Program-made: the position numbers and the translations under genes
Part shown: positions 25,423-32,453 of the stretch, in pieces
Layout: each line of letters begins with the position of its first letter
How positions within the stretch are numbered: position 1 is the first letter of the stretch
DNA from: an uncultured Spirochaetales bacterium
GTDB taxonomy: Bacteria; Spirochaetota; Spirochaetia; Sphaerochaetales; Sphaerochaetaceae
Direction of reading: 5' to 3'
Length of the DNA: 41,151 nt
Assembly (NCBI GenBank): GCA_944393005.1
Contig: CALXYO010000015.1
Location: 1-41,151, forward strand
Notes under the pieces: model-generated
Seen by the model: the letters and a program-made list of their open reading frames with translations, nothing else
Databases searched by the model: none
Told to the model about the DNA's origin: nothing

Positions 25423-26646
25423 TCAGGAGAGAGAGTTTTTCCCTGGTGTTTCTTTTTCTTGCTGTTTTCTTGGAATTGTTTTATGTCTTTCATTTTCATA
25501 AACATCTTTATAATAATTCCAGAGAGTCAGTTTCGCCTTATCAAGGGTTTTATTCTCAAGTTGCATAATCAGGTCAAAATTACCTCCAATACTTTTCATA
25601 TCATAGGTTATACGATAGCTTGAAGAAAATTTTGTAGCGATAAGCAATTTGCCATCAACATATCCCGAGTAATGGGCATTGCTTCTATCTTTTGATTTGT
25701 AATCATAATTTTTCTTCAGGTAGTCAATCAGACTTATACTTCTGAGCCATTTCTCTTTCTCCAAATCCAGTTCGACATTTTGCGAAGTGCCCGTACTTAT
25801 TGGTATACCGCTATCGGAATTAACAGCAACTTCGGTTTCTGTAGTTACCTTTTCAGTATCTCTTGTAAGTTCCAGCTGTTTCACAAGATTGTTCCAAGAA
25901 TAACTTTTTCCTAAGTCCGATCCTTTAATGTGTACTCCATCGTATTCAAACGAACAGCCGAAAATCCTTCCGCTTTCAGTCGTTGAAGGTATGAAGGACA
26001 CACCTTTATCTCTAAGTTTATGCTCAAACTCTTTTATGTTAATTACTCCATTAGAGGCTTTGAGAATCCCCTGTATTGCTTGTCTTATCTGCACTCTGGC
26101 TGGTATTTTACCCCTGTACCTCATACCCGCATATTCGCCTTGAGTCATGAAGTTATCAGACTTTTCTTTCCCTGTACTCTTCACCTCTTTCAGATGATAC
26201 CGTTTCTCAAGCTCCCTGGTAATTCTTATTGCTTTCTTCACTTCATTTCTACCGTAATAGAGCTTACCTGAAAGACTTATCCTGTTGGCTATGATATGCA
26301 CATGTTCATGCGGCTTGTCATGATGGCGCATAGCTATATAGATGGTATCATCAGGGAAACCCATTGCCTTCATGAAGTCTTGTACAATATGGCGCCATTT
26401 TTCTCTACTGATTGTTCCATCAGCTGGGTGCAGAGAAAGTGAGTAAACGGAAATCGGCTTCTTCACTGAAGGTCGTATCGAACATGGGATCATCAACTCA
26501 TCAATTACCTGTTTTACATTTCTTGAGGATACGGTTCCTCCTACCACATCCGCATTCTTCAATCCTTTGCCATATGGCTTCAAATCGGATACATAGTAAA
26601 CTGTTCCTGTAGGTTGTTCTCTCCGTTCTTGTATTTTACAAATCAT
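25423..26646 (-). CDS. Relaxase/mobilization nuclease (IME1)
   Basis: 407 residues. The relaxase nicks oriT and stays bound to the 5' end for transfer. The metal-binding motif III is H108-H-D-K-P-H113-E-H115-V-H117, and Tyr residues in GTVYYVSDLKP near position 17-18 may include the catalytic tyrosine. VYSLSLHPADGTIS and ISLSGKLYYGRNEVKKAI are further family features (PF03432 type). The ATG overlaps the mobC stop. The tail beyond residue 290 (SLIDYLKKNYDYKSKDRSNA) resembles a small DNA-binding domain. It is clearly related to the IME2 relaxase. Confidence 0.9.
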   Translation of the reverse strand: MICKIQERREQPTGTVYYVSDLKPYGKGLKNADVVGGTVSSRNVKQVIDELMIPCSIRPSVKKPISVYSLSLHPADGTISREKWRHIVQDFMKAMGFPDDTIYIAMRHHDKPHEHVHIIANRISLSGKLYYGRNEVKKAIRITRELEKRYHLKEVKSTGKEKSDNFMTQGEYAGMRYRGKIPARVQIRQAIQGILKASNGVINIKEFEHKLRDKGVSFIPSTTESGRIFGCSFEYDGVHIKGSDLGKSYSWNNLVKQLELTRDTEKVTTETEVAVNSDSGIPISTGTSQNVELDLEKEKWLRSISLIDYLKKNYDYKSKDRSNAHYSGYVDGKLLIATKFSSSYRITYDMKSIGGNFDLIMQLENKTLDKAKLTLWNYYKDVYENERHKTIPRKQQEKETPGKNSLS

Positions 26647-27020
26647 TCATTGCTCCTCATTCCAATCAGCGATTTTCTTATCTCTCTAATCGTCCCCGCC
26701 ATTTCTCTTACGCATTGTGTGAGTTCTTCCTTATTGTCTATTGTGTTTGTCCTGTTGATACGAGCCATGAACTGATTGAAGTTTGCCGCTAATGAAGCGA
26801 GCTCAATCCATTGTTTTTTGTTAATTGCAGGTATGAATGTCGGTTCAAATCCGACAGCAAGCTCATGTAATAGCTCACCCTTCGTCTTCCCCATTTCTCT
26901 TGCAATCTTCGACAGCTGACAGAATTCACTTTCCGTAAAACGGACAGAAACGCACTTGGTCCTTTTTGTTTCAGATGATTTAGGCTTTCGGCCCCGTTTC
27001 TTTCTGCTCCTATCTGCCAT
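26643..27020 (-). CDS. MobC-like relaxosome protein (IME1)
   Basis: 125 residues from the ATG at 27020, chosen for its AAGGAGGT ribosome site. A basic N-terminus (ADRSRKKRGRKPKSSETKRT) precedes a ribbon-helix-helix-like VSVRFTESEFCQLSKIAREM, and INKKQWIELASLAANFNQFM is the MobC-type helix. It would bind oriT and help the relaxase. It overlaps the relaxase start by 4 bases (ATGA). Confidence 0.85.
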   Translation of the reverse strand: MADRSRKKRGRKPKSSETKRTKCVSVRFTESEFCQLSKIAREMGKTKGELLHELAVGFEPTFIPAINKKQWIELASLAANFNQFMARINRTNTIDNKEELTQCVREMAGTIREIRKSLIGMRSNE

Positions 27021-27039
27021 CTGATGAGACCTCCTTATA

Positions 27040-27300
27040 GGGGCGAATGAGGATGCAGGTTGTAAAAGCAATCACCCGACAGGATGGAGCGGTGACGAGC
27101 CGAAGGCGAAGGGTGGAATTTTGCGAAGCTAAATTTAAACCTTGCCTCTCCCCTGAAAAAAAAAGAATCGACGAATGAGCTTCTCATGCTGGAGAGGTCT
27201 TTTTGCTCAGGCTCTTCGATACCCATACTCTGTTGTGGAAGAAGAGCCTGATGAGATATATGTGCCTGAGCTCTGTGAGTCAGGCTACATGTATCGGAAA
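27040..27300. other. Candidate oriT of IME1
   Basis: The gene-free stretch between mobC and int, where transfer origins of such elements lie. It holds an 11-bp perfect inverted repeat (TCAGGCTCTTC 27207-27217 with GAAGAGCCTGA 27241-27251) and a second small one around 27262-27290 (CCTGA/TCAGG). The nick sequence cannot be assigned by eye. Confidence 0.4.
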
Positions 27301-27311
27301 GGGGAGAGTGC

Positions 27312-28712
27312 TTAAATGGCCTGTACATCTTCAACCTCCTCAGATGTCCAGACCCTGCGCCATATGTATGGGCATAGAGAAAGTGCTACGCTTTTGATTC
27401 TATCAACTGTCTCACCATCGAATATTCCGTCAATCTTCTCGATAAGCGAAGGAACTGCCTCATCCAGGAGCTCCGAATACCTGAGATTCATTGAGGAAAG
27501 CTTCACAGTATCGTGTCCAGTGATGAGAGAGATCAATGCGTCACTAACACCTGCAGCAACAAGACTTGATATGAAGTTTCTCCTGAGAGAATGGATTACA
27601 TATGACTCTTTAACCCTGATTGGTTTTGTAAGGCCAACTCCATCCATGGCTTTCCTGAAAGCAGTATAAAACTTTCCATGAGAGAATGGACGTTTTCCAT
27701 CGAGAGAGAAAACATATGCATTTTTACTCCTACTCAGAAGGGGCTTTAATGCAAAATAAAGGAGATTGCAGAGCGGGACCTTTCTGGGAGTAAAAGTTTT
27801 CGTCGCCTTTTCATATCCGCCACCCTTATAAGTTTGAGATATGTAGAATGTTCTCTTATCAAGATCGAAATCCTTAACCTTCAGCGACGCTGCTTCTCCG
27901 ATTCTCACTCCGGTGAGAATAAGGAAAAGAAACATGACAAAGGAGAAATAATCCCTCCAGATCTCCTTTTCTGAAAAGAGCTTTTTCACAGCAATCATCG
28001 GAATCGCCTGATAAGTTGAATTCCTACGGTTTGCCGGCAGAAGTTTTTTGACACTTGGTATGGGATTTACTGAAATCAACCCATCTTCGACTGCAAAATT
28101 AAATACAATCGACATGTACGACAAAAGGTTCTCGACCGTCTTCGCATTACGTTCTTTTGGCTTCAGCTTTGAATACTTTATCTGCTTTCCAGCTCTCGAT
28201 TCATAACGTAGGTTGTGAATAAGCTTCTCATGAACAGCTATTGTGTTAAATTCATCAAGCCGGTATTTCCCCCAGGCTTTCGCAATACGCTTTATTGCAC
28301 GATCTGCCGCCTGCAGATCCTTAGGTGTTATAGGACGTTCTTTTAGCTCCCTGCGTCTGGCATAACGCCCTCCTTCTGCGAATATATCTGCAGCGAACTC
28401 CGCAAAAGTTGGGACCTCAGAGGGAGATGCCGAAGAAGAGCTCGATGTGAAAAGTGTGTTAAGACACCCTAAAGTCAAAAGACGCAGAATAAGGAGAGGA
28501 ATGTCCTCCTTATCCTGTGCCTTGATGGAGAGTGTCATTTTCTTCCCTGTGAACTGATTGAAGATTATCGTCTCATACGTATTGTAGTTTTTGAGCCTGT
28601 TTACGCGTCCTGTAAGCTTATAACCTTCAGGAGGAATCTTCTCATTCTGCGTGATATCAGAGACTTTCGGTTTTCCTGAAATGAGGTCATTCAGAGCGAT
28701 ATCTTCAAGCAC
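27312..28712 (-). CDS. Tyrosine recombinase/integrase of IME1
   Basis: 466 residues starting with GTG. Catalytic residues are in place: R270 in TGVRIGEAASL, H374 and R377 in IHSLRRNFIS, H400 in ITGHDT and Y412 in LRYSELLDE. Residues about 100-215 form the core-binding domain. It should integrate the element at the tRNA-Gly 3' end. The GTG shares the TAAGTG junction with the excisionase stop, so both are made from the promoter at 28949-28976. Confidence 0.93.
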   Translation of the reverse strand: MLEDIALNDLISGKPKVSDITQNEKIPPEGYKLTGRVNRLKNYNTYETIIFNQFTGKKMTLSIKAQDKEDIPLLILRLLTLGCLNTLFTSSSSSASPSEVPTFAEFAADIFAEGGRYARRRELKERPITPKDLQAADRAIKRIAKAWGKYRLDEFNTIAVHEKLIHNLRYESRAGKQIKYSKLKPKERNAKTVENLLSYMSIVFNFAVEDGLISVNPIPSVKKLLPANRRNSTYQAIPMIAVKKLFSEKEIWRDYFSFVMFLFLILTGVRIGEAASLKVKDFDLDKRTFYISQTYKGGGYEKATKTFTPRKVPLCNLLYFALKPLLSRSKNAYVFSLDGKRPFSHGKFYTAFRKAMDGVGLTKPIRVKESYVIHSLRRNFISSLVAAGVSDALISLITGHDTVKLSSMNLRYSELLDEAVPSLIEKIDGIFDGETVDRIKSVALSLCPYIWRRVWTSEEVEDVQAI

Positions 28713-28889
28713 TTAGCGCCTCCTTGAGGAAATGAAATTCTCCAAATCCTCTTTTGTGATAAATCGGCGACGCCCAATTTTTACCGAAGGTAATGATCCA
28801 TCCCTTATAAGCTTATCGAGAGTGCTGGGGCAGACTCTGAGAATCTGACAGGCTTCTGTCTTCTCAAAAAGTTCTGGCAATGTAGACAA
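28713..28889 (-). CDS. Excisionase/MerR-like HTH protein with TTG start
   Basis: A 58-residue frame too short for routine calling. Starting at TTG 28889 after an AAGGA site, it reads STLPELFEKTEACQILRVCP, then STLDKLIRDGSLPSVKIGRR and RFITKEDLENFI, the standard winged-helix excisionase pattern (DNA-binding domain, excisionase family). TTG 28880 is an alternative start. It directly precedes the integrase (TAAGTG) and would direct excision. Confidence 0.82.
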   Translation of the reverse strand: MSTLPELFEKTEACQILRVCPSTLDKLIRDGSLPSVKIGRRRFITKEDLENFISSRRR

Positions 28890-28948
28890 AAATTAGAGTC
28901 CTTATATGGACAAGTAGGATGATTGATACTTCCTGTATCTATACAAAG

Positions 28949-28976
28949 ATAATACTAAAGTTTTGAAAAAAGTCAA
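28949..28976 (-). promoter_or_regulatory. Promoter of xis-int
   Basis: On the minus strand TTGACT (28971-28976), a 16-base spacer and TATTAT (28949-28954), 60 bases before the xis start. Confidence 0.6.
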
Positions 28977-28998
28977 ATAGCCATAATTTACTTTTATG

Positions 28999-29017
28999 TC
29001 AATATGATTTATATTGA
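28999..29017. promoter_or_regulatory. Operator-like inverted repeat upstream of the XRE gene
   Basis: TCAATAT and ATATTGA arms (28999-29005, 29011-29017) flank a 5-base spacer, between the divergent xis and XRE genes. A likely binding site for the XRE regulator. Confidence 0.45.
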
Positions 29018-29047
29018 AATTAAATCTCGACTTACATTGAGGTAGAT

Positions 29048-30274
29048 ATGAATTTAACAAAGTTCTTTGCACTGTCTCCATCTGATATTCTTTCTAAAAT
29101 TGATGAGCGCCTCTCTCTCCTTTCCCTTTCAAGGAAAGAACTATCTTTCCAAGCAGATATAAAAGAGGCAACACTGCTGAACTCATATGCAAAAGAAAAG
29201 ATACCAAGCTTCCAGGACCTATATAGGATTGCAAACGCTATAGGGATTCCTTTTGATACACTTATTACGGGAGAAGAAGATGATAGTAAGGGGAGTAAGG
29301 ATTATCTATATTGGAAAGAGGAAGGAGAGAAACTCTTTTCTGAAAATGTCTACTCTTTATCTCCCGAAAGTCTGATGGTAGTTTTCCCAGACAAGATTGC
29401 CCTTGCCAATCTCCTGAACGCATTATCAATAAAAACAGGGGAAATGGATAAGAAAAGATTCAGCATTGTGTTGCGTCTCCTTTCTCTTGAGCAGCCGGAT
29501 TTATTGTTCTTTCTGAATATGATTACGAGAGAGTATCTGTCAAAGTATTACCGCAGTCAGTTTGAATACAGGATTATAAGTTCATTGTGCGGGCAGTTCA
29601 TCGAGCTTATGGCTATGCTCTCATCATATTGCTTTCGTAAAAGAAATTCCGTTATCCATAACTTCATGAAAGCTGTAGATGATTTGATTCCATCATCTGC
29701 AATCCGGAACAAAACCATCTTCCAGCAGGAAACGGGTATAAGTGCAGTCAGTTATCGAACATATATGACAGAAAGGGAAAAATCCCTATCTCCTTCGGTG
29801 GCAACAATAGTGAAAGCCGCAACTACTTTGAATATCTCATCGATAGACAAGGCCGTCAGAGATGAGGTCGAACCATTGCAGGAGCAGCTGATAACAATCA
29901 ACTCAATGATGAAGAATACAATAACATTGCCAGCTGCAGAGTCTAATACGGCATGGCTGTCTGCTTCAATAATCTTAAAAGAGCTTAAGACTGTTCCCTC
30001 CTTTGCAAAATTCCTTTCACAACTCCTTTTTCTAGGGGATATCGAATACTTCATTGAAATGGGGGAAGAAAAAGATTTAAAAGACTCTTTTGAATCCATG
30101 CCAGAAAGATGGGACTACGAAGACTTTGCAATAGATATCAAAAAGGATAGAGATTTCTTAGAAGAGTTGACAAACTCCTATTACGACAGGCTTTTAGGAT
30201 ATCTTTCAAGTGCGATAATGAGTCCATATTCCTCATTTTCTCGTTATAAAAGTATCGTCCAGTCAATAGTATAA
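29048..30274 (+). CDS. XRE-like regulator with two HTH regions, divergent from xis-int
   Basis: 408 residues. The N-terminal HTH covers about residues 10-75 (DILSKIDERLSLLSLSRKEL, SFQDLYRIANAIGIPFDTLI). A second HTH-like region lies near 225-275 (TIFQQETGISAVSYRTYMTE, LSPSVATIVKAATTLNIS). The remainder is helical and unassigned. Its place opposite xis-int suggests control of excision. A decayed copy of its last ~150 bases occurs at 31578-31740, so a related element once sat beside this one. Confidence 0.8.
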   Translation: MNLTKFFALSPSDILSKIDERLSLLSLSRKELSFQADIKEATLLNSYAKEKIPSFQDLYRIANAIGIPFDTLITGEEDDSKGSKDYLYWKEEGEKLFSENVYSLSPESLMVVFPDKIALANLLNALSIKTGEMDKKRFSIVLRLLSLEQPDLLFFLNMITREYLSKYYRSQFEYRIISSLCGQFIELMAMLSSYCFRKRNSVIHNFMKAVDDLIPSSAIRNKTIFQQETGISAVSYRTYMTEREKSLSPSVATIVKAATTLNISSIDKAVRDEVEPLQEQLITINSMMKNTITLPAAESNTAWLSASIILKELKTVPSFAKFLSQLLFLGDIEYFIEMGEEKDLKDSFESMPERWDYEDFAIDIKKDRDFLEELTNSYYDRLLGYLSSAIMSPYSSFSRYKSIVQSIV

Positions 30275-30353
30275 AGTGAAAGAAAAATGATTTTGCAATA
30301 TTTGACTTTTTTGATGGGGTAAACAAAATAAAAAAGAGACTACTTCATTTCTT

Positions 30354-30363
30354 GCGAAAGACG
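30354..30363. repeat. Internal att-core remnant
   Basis: GCGAAAGACG matches the outermost tRNA-Gly 3' sequence and follows the XRE gene by 80 bases, after a run of sequence resembling 31770-31830, the stretch just before the true tRNA border. It may be the former right end of the inner element. Confidence 0.4.
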
Positions 30364-30459
30364 CATAAATCGAGTCTGTTTAAGCGTGTCATCTTCTTCC
30401 TATATTGTATCATCCATTAGGGAAAATGATATCCGTTGTTGCAAGCCCACCTGATTACA

Positions 30460-30678
30460 TCACTCAGAAGGTTCTAATAGTCTCGGGTTTTCCCCTTTGA
30501 GACATTCGAGATTGTCGAGATCAATCCTGACAGTAATCGATTTCTTCGAAGGCTTCCAGTTTCTGAGATGCCCTGTCTTCCACATCTCCTCAGTAATTTC
30601 AGGAATGTCCGAAAGGTCAATCGGACTCGCTTTCAGCTCTTCGATCCGCACATCCGAGATTTTTCTTTTGTTCACCAT
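30460..30678 (-). CDS. BrnA-like (DUF4415) antitoxin, probably C-terminally truncated
   Basis: 72 residues from the ATG at 30678 (MVNKRKISDVRIEELKASPI). DLSDIPEITEEMWKTGHLRN and KPSKKSITVRIDLDNLECLK match BrnA-type antitoxins, whose ribbon-helix-helix should continue with a YQTxIN segment. Here the frame ends as ENPRLLEPSE, while another frame offers GKTRDY, so a frameshift near 30485 is likely. It starts 5 bases after hicB with no BrnT partner, so it is an orphan or remnant. Confidence 0.55.
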   Translation of the reverse strand: MVNKRKISDVRIEELKASPIDLSDIPEITEEMWKTGHLRNWKPSKKSITVRIDLDNLECLKGENPRLLEPSE

Positions 30679-30682
30679 AATT

Positions 30683-31057
30683 TTATTTGACAGCAACGGA
30701 ACGAAGAGTAGCATTCATGCTTAGCAACATCACGCAGTACTGGTTCATGCTGACGCCTTCCTCCCGAGCCTTCTCCATAAGAAGCCTATGAAGGGATTTC
30801 GGCATTCTCAATTTGAATTCGCCACTGTATTCCTTCATGATATCAGGTTCAGGAATCGGGTCTCCATCTTCCAGTGCGGATGAGAGCCATACAGCCTTTG
30901 CATCCTTGAGACTCTCAAGCGCATCCTCCTCCGTGATTCCTGTGGTAATACAGCCTCTCAATTCAGGTATGAATGCTACATATCCTTCCTCATCCATGTC
31001 TTTGATAATCTCTACCCTGTAAGGAAGAGACATGTAGTAAGCAAGATCCTTCTTCAT
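30683..31057 (-). CDS. hicB: HicB-type antitoxin
   Basis: 124 residues. The N-terminal domain (YRVEIIKDMDEEGYVAFIPE, LRGCITTGITEEDALESLKD) is the partial RNase-H-fold HicB domain that blocks the toxin. The C-terminal part (LRMPKSLHRLLMEKAREEGV, SMNQYCVMLLS) is a ribbon-helix-helix DNA-binding domain for autorepression. It overlaps hicA by 4 bases. Confidence 0.9.
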   Translation of the reverse strand: MKKDLAYYMSLPYRVEIIKDMDEEGYVAFIPELRGCITTGITEEDALESLKDAKAVWLSSALEDGDPIPEPDIMKEYSGEFKLRMPKSLHRLLMEKAREEGVSMNQYCVMLLSMNATLRSVAVK

Positions 31058-31290
31058 TTTCCTTCCTCCTCTACGGCATCCCTTACGAGAGCGATATACA
31101 CTTTCAGTATCGGCTTGTGCTTCGGGATCACGATCTTCGACCGGCCTTTCTTGAATATATGATGACTGCTTCCGCCTTTCGGCTGCGTCTCCATGTATCC
31201 AAGACGAAGCAGGATCTTCTCCAGTTCCTCGAATCTCAGATCAGGATCCAAAGCCTTCAGCCGAGCCAACAGCTTATCCCATTGAGACAT
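31054..31290 (-). CDS. hicA: HicA-type mRNA interferase toxin
   Basis: 78 residues with a double-stranded-RNA-binding-like fold. The motif KGGSSHHIFKK holds the catalytic histidine (H43 or H44), and KIVIPKHKPILKVYIALVRD is the usual C-terminal part. It cleaves mRNA when HicB is lost and so stabilises the element. An AGGAGA ribosome site precedes the ATG. Confidence 0.9.
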   Translation of the reverse strand: MSQWDKLLARLKALDPDLRFEELEKILLRLGYMETQPKGGSSHHIFKKGRSKIVIPKHKPILKVYIALVRDAVEEEGK

Positions 31291-31311
31291 CCTATCTCTC
31301 CTGTAATAAGC

Positions 31312-31338
31312 ATATTATGATATCACATACGATGTCAA
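31312..31338 (-). promoter_or_regulatory. Promoter/operator of hicAB
   Basis: On the minus strand TTGACA (31333-31338) and TAATAT (31312-31317) with a short 15-base spacer that includes GTGATATCA-like dyad sequence, a plausible HicB operator. Bases 31339-31577 hold no gene. Confidence 0.5.
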
Positions 31339-31577
31339 TTATGGATTTCATCAAAGATTAATGCTACACGATGCACCTGATACAGTGTGGATGATCAGAG
31401 GAGATATCATCACCTCCTTTGAAACAGGATTCGATTTTTAAAAGAAAAGACCTTCATCACACAACTCCCATAAAGAGCTATCCTCTCCTTCCTCATGCCT
31501 CTGTGTCTGATACTGATTGATTTTTGTTACTCCAGCTGCGTCCAAAACTTCATAGGTTAATCTTTTTCAAATCTCAA

Positions 31578-31740
31578 CCGGAAAAATGGGACCATGAAAG
31601 CAATGGATATCAAAAAAAGAGATTTTTAGAAGAGTTGGTAAACATCTATTACGACAGGCTTTTAGGATATTTTCAAGTGCGGTAATGAGTCCATATTCCT
31701 CATATTCGCATCAAAAAGTAAGAATAAGTTAACTTTATAA
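31578..31740 (+). pseudogene. Decayed copy of the XRE regulator 3' end
   Basis: The sequence matches 30101-30250 closely with substitutions and small indels. For example TATTACGACAGGCTTTTAGG occurs in both, and ATGAGTCCATATTCCTCAT is shared. Frameshifts destroy the frame. The similarity continues into the gene-free sequence beyond the stop (TGATTTTGCAA, then ACCAAAATAAAAAAG versus AACAAAATAAAAAAG). This is the relic end of a sister element. Confidence 0.75.
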
Positions 31741-31773
31741 AAGCCAGAAAAACACCCTTAAAAATCATGATTT

Positions 31774-31789
31774 TGCAATTTTTTTGCAA
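31774..31789. repeat. Right-end copy of the shared 16-bp arm site
   Basis: TGCAATTTTTTTGCAA, identical and in the same orientation as 20399-20414 near the other end of the element, 66 bases from the tRNA border. A shorter form (TTTTGCAATATTTGAC) lies at 30290-30305 by the inner border. Confidence 0.6.
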
Positions 31790-31819
31790 TTTTTTTGACT
31801 TTTTTAGGGGTAACCAAAA

Positions 31820-31846
31820 TAAAAAAGTCCTTACAGCGTAAGGACT
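31820..31846 (-). terminator. Element-supplied terminator for tRNA-Gly
   Basis: AGTCCTTAC (31826-31834) and GTAAGGACT (31838-31846) form a 9-bp stem with a 3-base loop, followed on the minus strand by a T-run (31821-31825). It stands 9 bases past the tRNA-Gly 3' end, inside the element, replacing the terminator left at 20215-20253. Confidence 0.8.
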
Positions 31847-31855
31847 AACAAAAAG

Positions 31856-31927
31856 AGCGAAAGACGGGACTTGAACCCGCGACATCCACCTTGGCAAGGT
31901 GGAGCTCTACCACTGAGCTACTTTCGC
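31856..31927 (-). tRNA. tRNA-Gly(GCC), attR of IME1
   Basis: A 72-base cloverleaf with acceptor GCGAAAG/CTTTCGC, loop TTGCCAA with anticodon GCC, and GGTTCAAGT T-loop. Its last 20 bases are the attachment core repeated at 20259. It is the last gene of a five-tRNA cluster and is identical to the copy at 36539. Confidence 0.96.
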
Positions 31928-31964
31928 ATTAAACTGGCTTCCGGTCGTTAAACTCAAGTCCTGT

Positions 31965-32045
31965 TGCGAGAGGCGGGACTTGAACCCGCACATCAACGAT
32001 ACTAGAACCTAAATCTAGCGTGTCTGCCAATTCCACCACTCTCGC
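31965..32045 (-). tRNA. tRNA-Leu(UAG)
   Basis: An 81-base class II tRNA with a long variable arm, acceptor GCGAGAG/CTCTCGC and anticodon loop TTTAGGT. Confidence 0.94.
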
Positions 32046-32055
32046 AATGGAATTT

Positions 32056-32128
32056 TGAGCCGCAAAGGGATCGAACCTTTGACCCGCAGATTAAGAGTCT
32101 GCTGCTCTACCAGCTGAGCTAGCGGCCC
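32056..32128 (-). tRNA. tRNA-Lys(CUU)
   Basis: 73 bases, acceptor GGGCCGC/GCGGCTC, anticodon loop CTCTTAA giving CTT. Confidence 0.94.
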
Positions 32129-32137
32129 ATTTTGTTG

Positions 32138-32211
32138 TGCGCCCGGCAGGATTCGAACCTGCGACCTGCGGATTCGAAGTCCGACGCTCTATCCAATTGA
32201 GCTACGAGCGC
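32138..32211 (-). tRNA. tRNA-Arg(UCG)
   Basis: 74 bases, acceptor GCGCTCG/CGGGCGC, anticodon loop CTTCGAA giving TCG. Confidence 0.94.
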
Positions 32212-32233
32212 AATCTTTCCGAAGAAAGAAGTG

Positions 32234-32306
32234 GGTGGAAGAAGGGGTTCGAACCCTCGACAACCAGATCCACAATCTGGCGCTCTACCACTGAACTACT
32301 TCCACC
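32234..32306 (-). tRNA. tRNA-His(GUG)
   Basis: 73 bases including the extra 5' G typical of tRNA-His; acceptor GTGGAAG/CTTCCAC, anticodon loop TTGTGGA. First gene of the cluster His-Arg-Lys-Leu-Gly. Confidence 0.94.
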
Positions 32307-32352
32307 ATTTATGCGAAGCAGTCGGTGTAAACCAACGCAATCAACGGTGGTT

Positions 32353-32381
32353 AATATTGCAAAAAGCAAAACTTTTGTCAA
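32353..32381 (-). promoter_or_regulatory. Promoter of the tRNA cluster
   Basis: On the minus strand a consensus TTGACA (32376-32381), a 17-base spacer and AATATT (32353-32358), 47 bases before tRNA-His. Confidence 0.6.
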
Positions 32382-32453
32382 GCTTAAAGAAACAAAAATT
32401 TTTATTTTTCTTTGATGATTCTCTTAATTCCATATATTACTGGAAAATGTTTT

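Larger units (their letters stand above)
20259..31875. mobile_element. IME1: integrative mobilizable element in tRNA-Gly(GCC)
   Basis: The borders are a 20-bp perfect direct repeat: AGCGAAAGACGGGACTTGAA at 20259-20278 and at 31856-31875, the latter being the last 20 bases of tRNA-Gly on the minus strand. Inside are an excisionase and tyrosine integrase, a relaxase with MobC, an XRE regulator, hicAB, and cargo genes. No type IV secretion genes are present, so transfer must rely on a helper. A 16-bp sequence shared by both ends marks probable arm sites. A second att-like core at 30354 and a decayed gene copy near the right end suggest two accreted elements. Confidence 0.88.
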
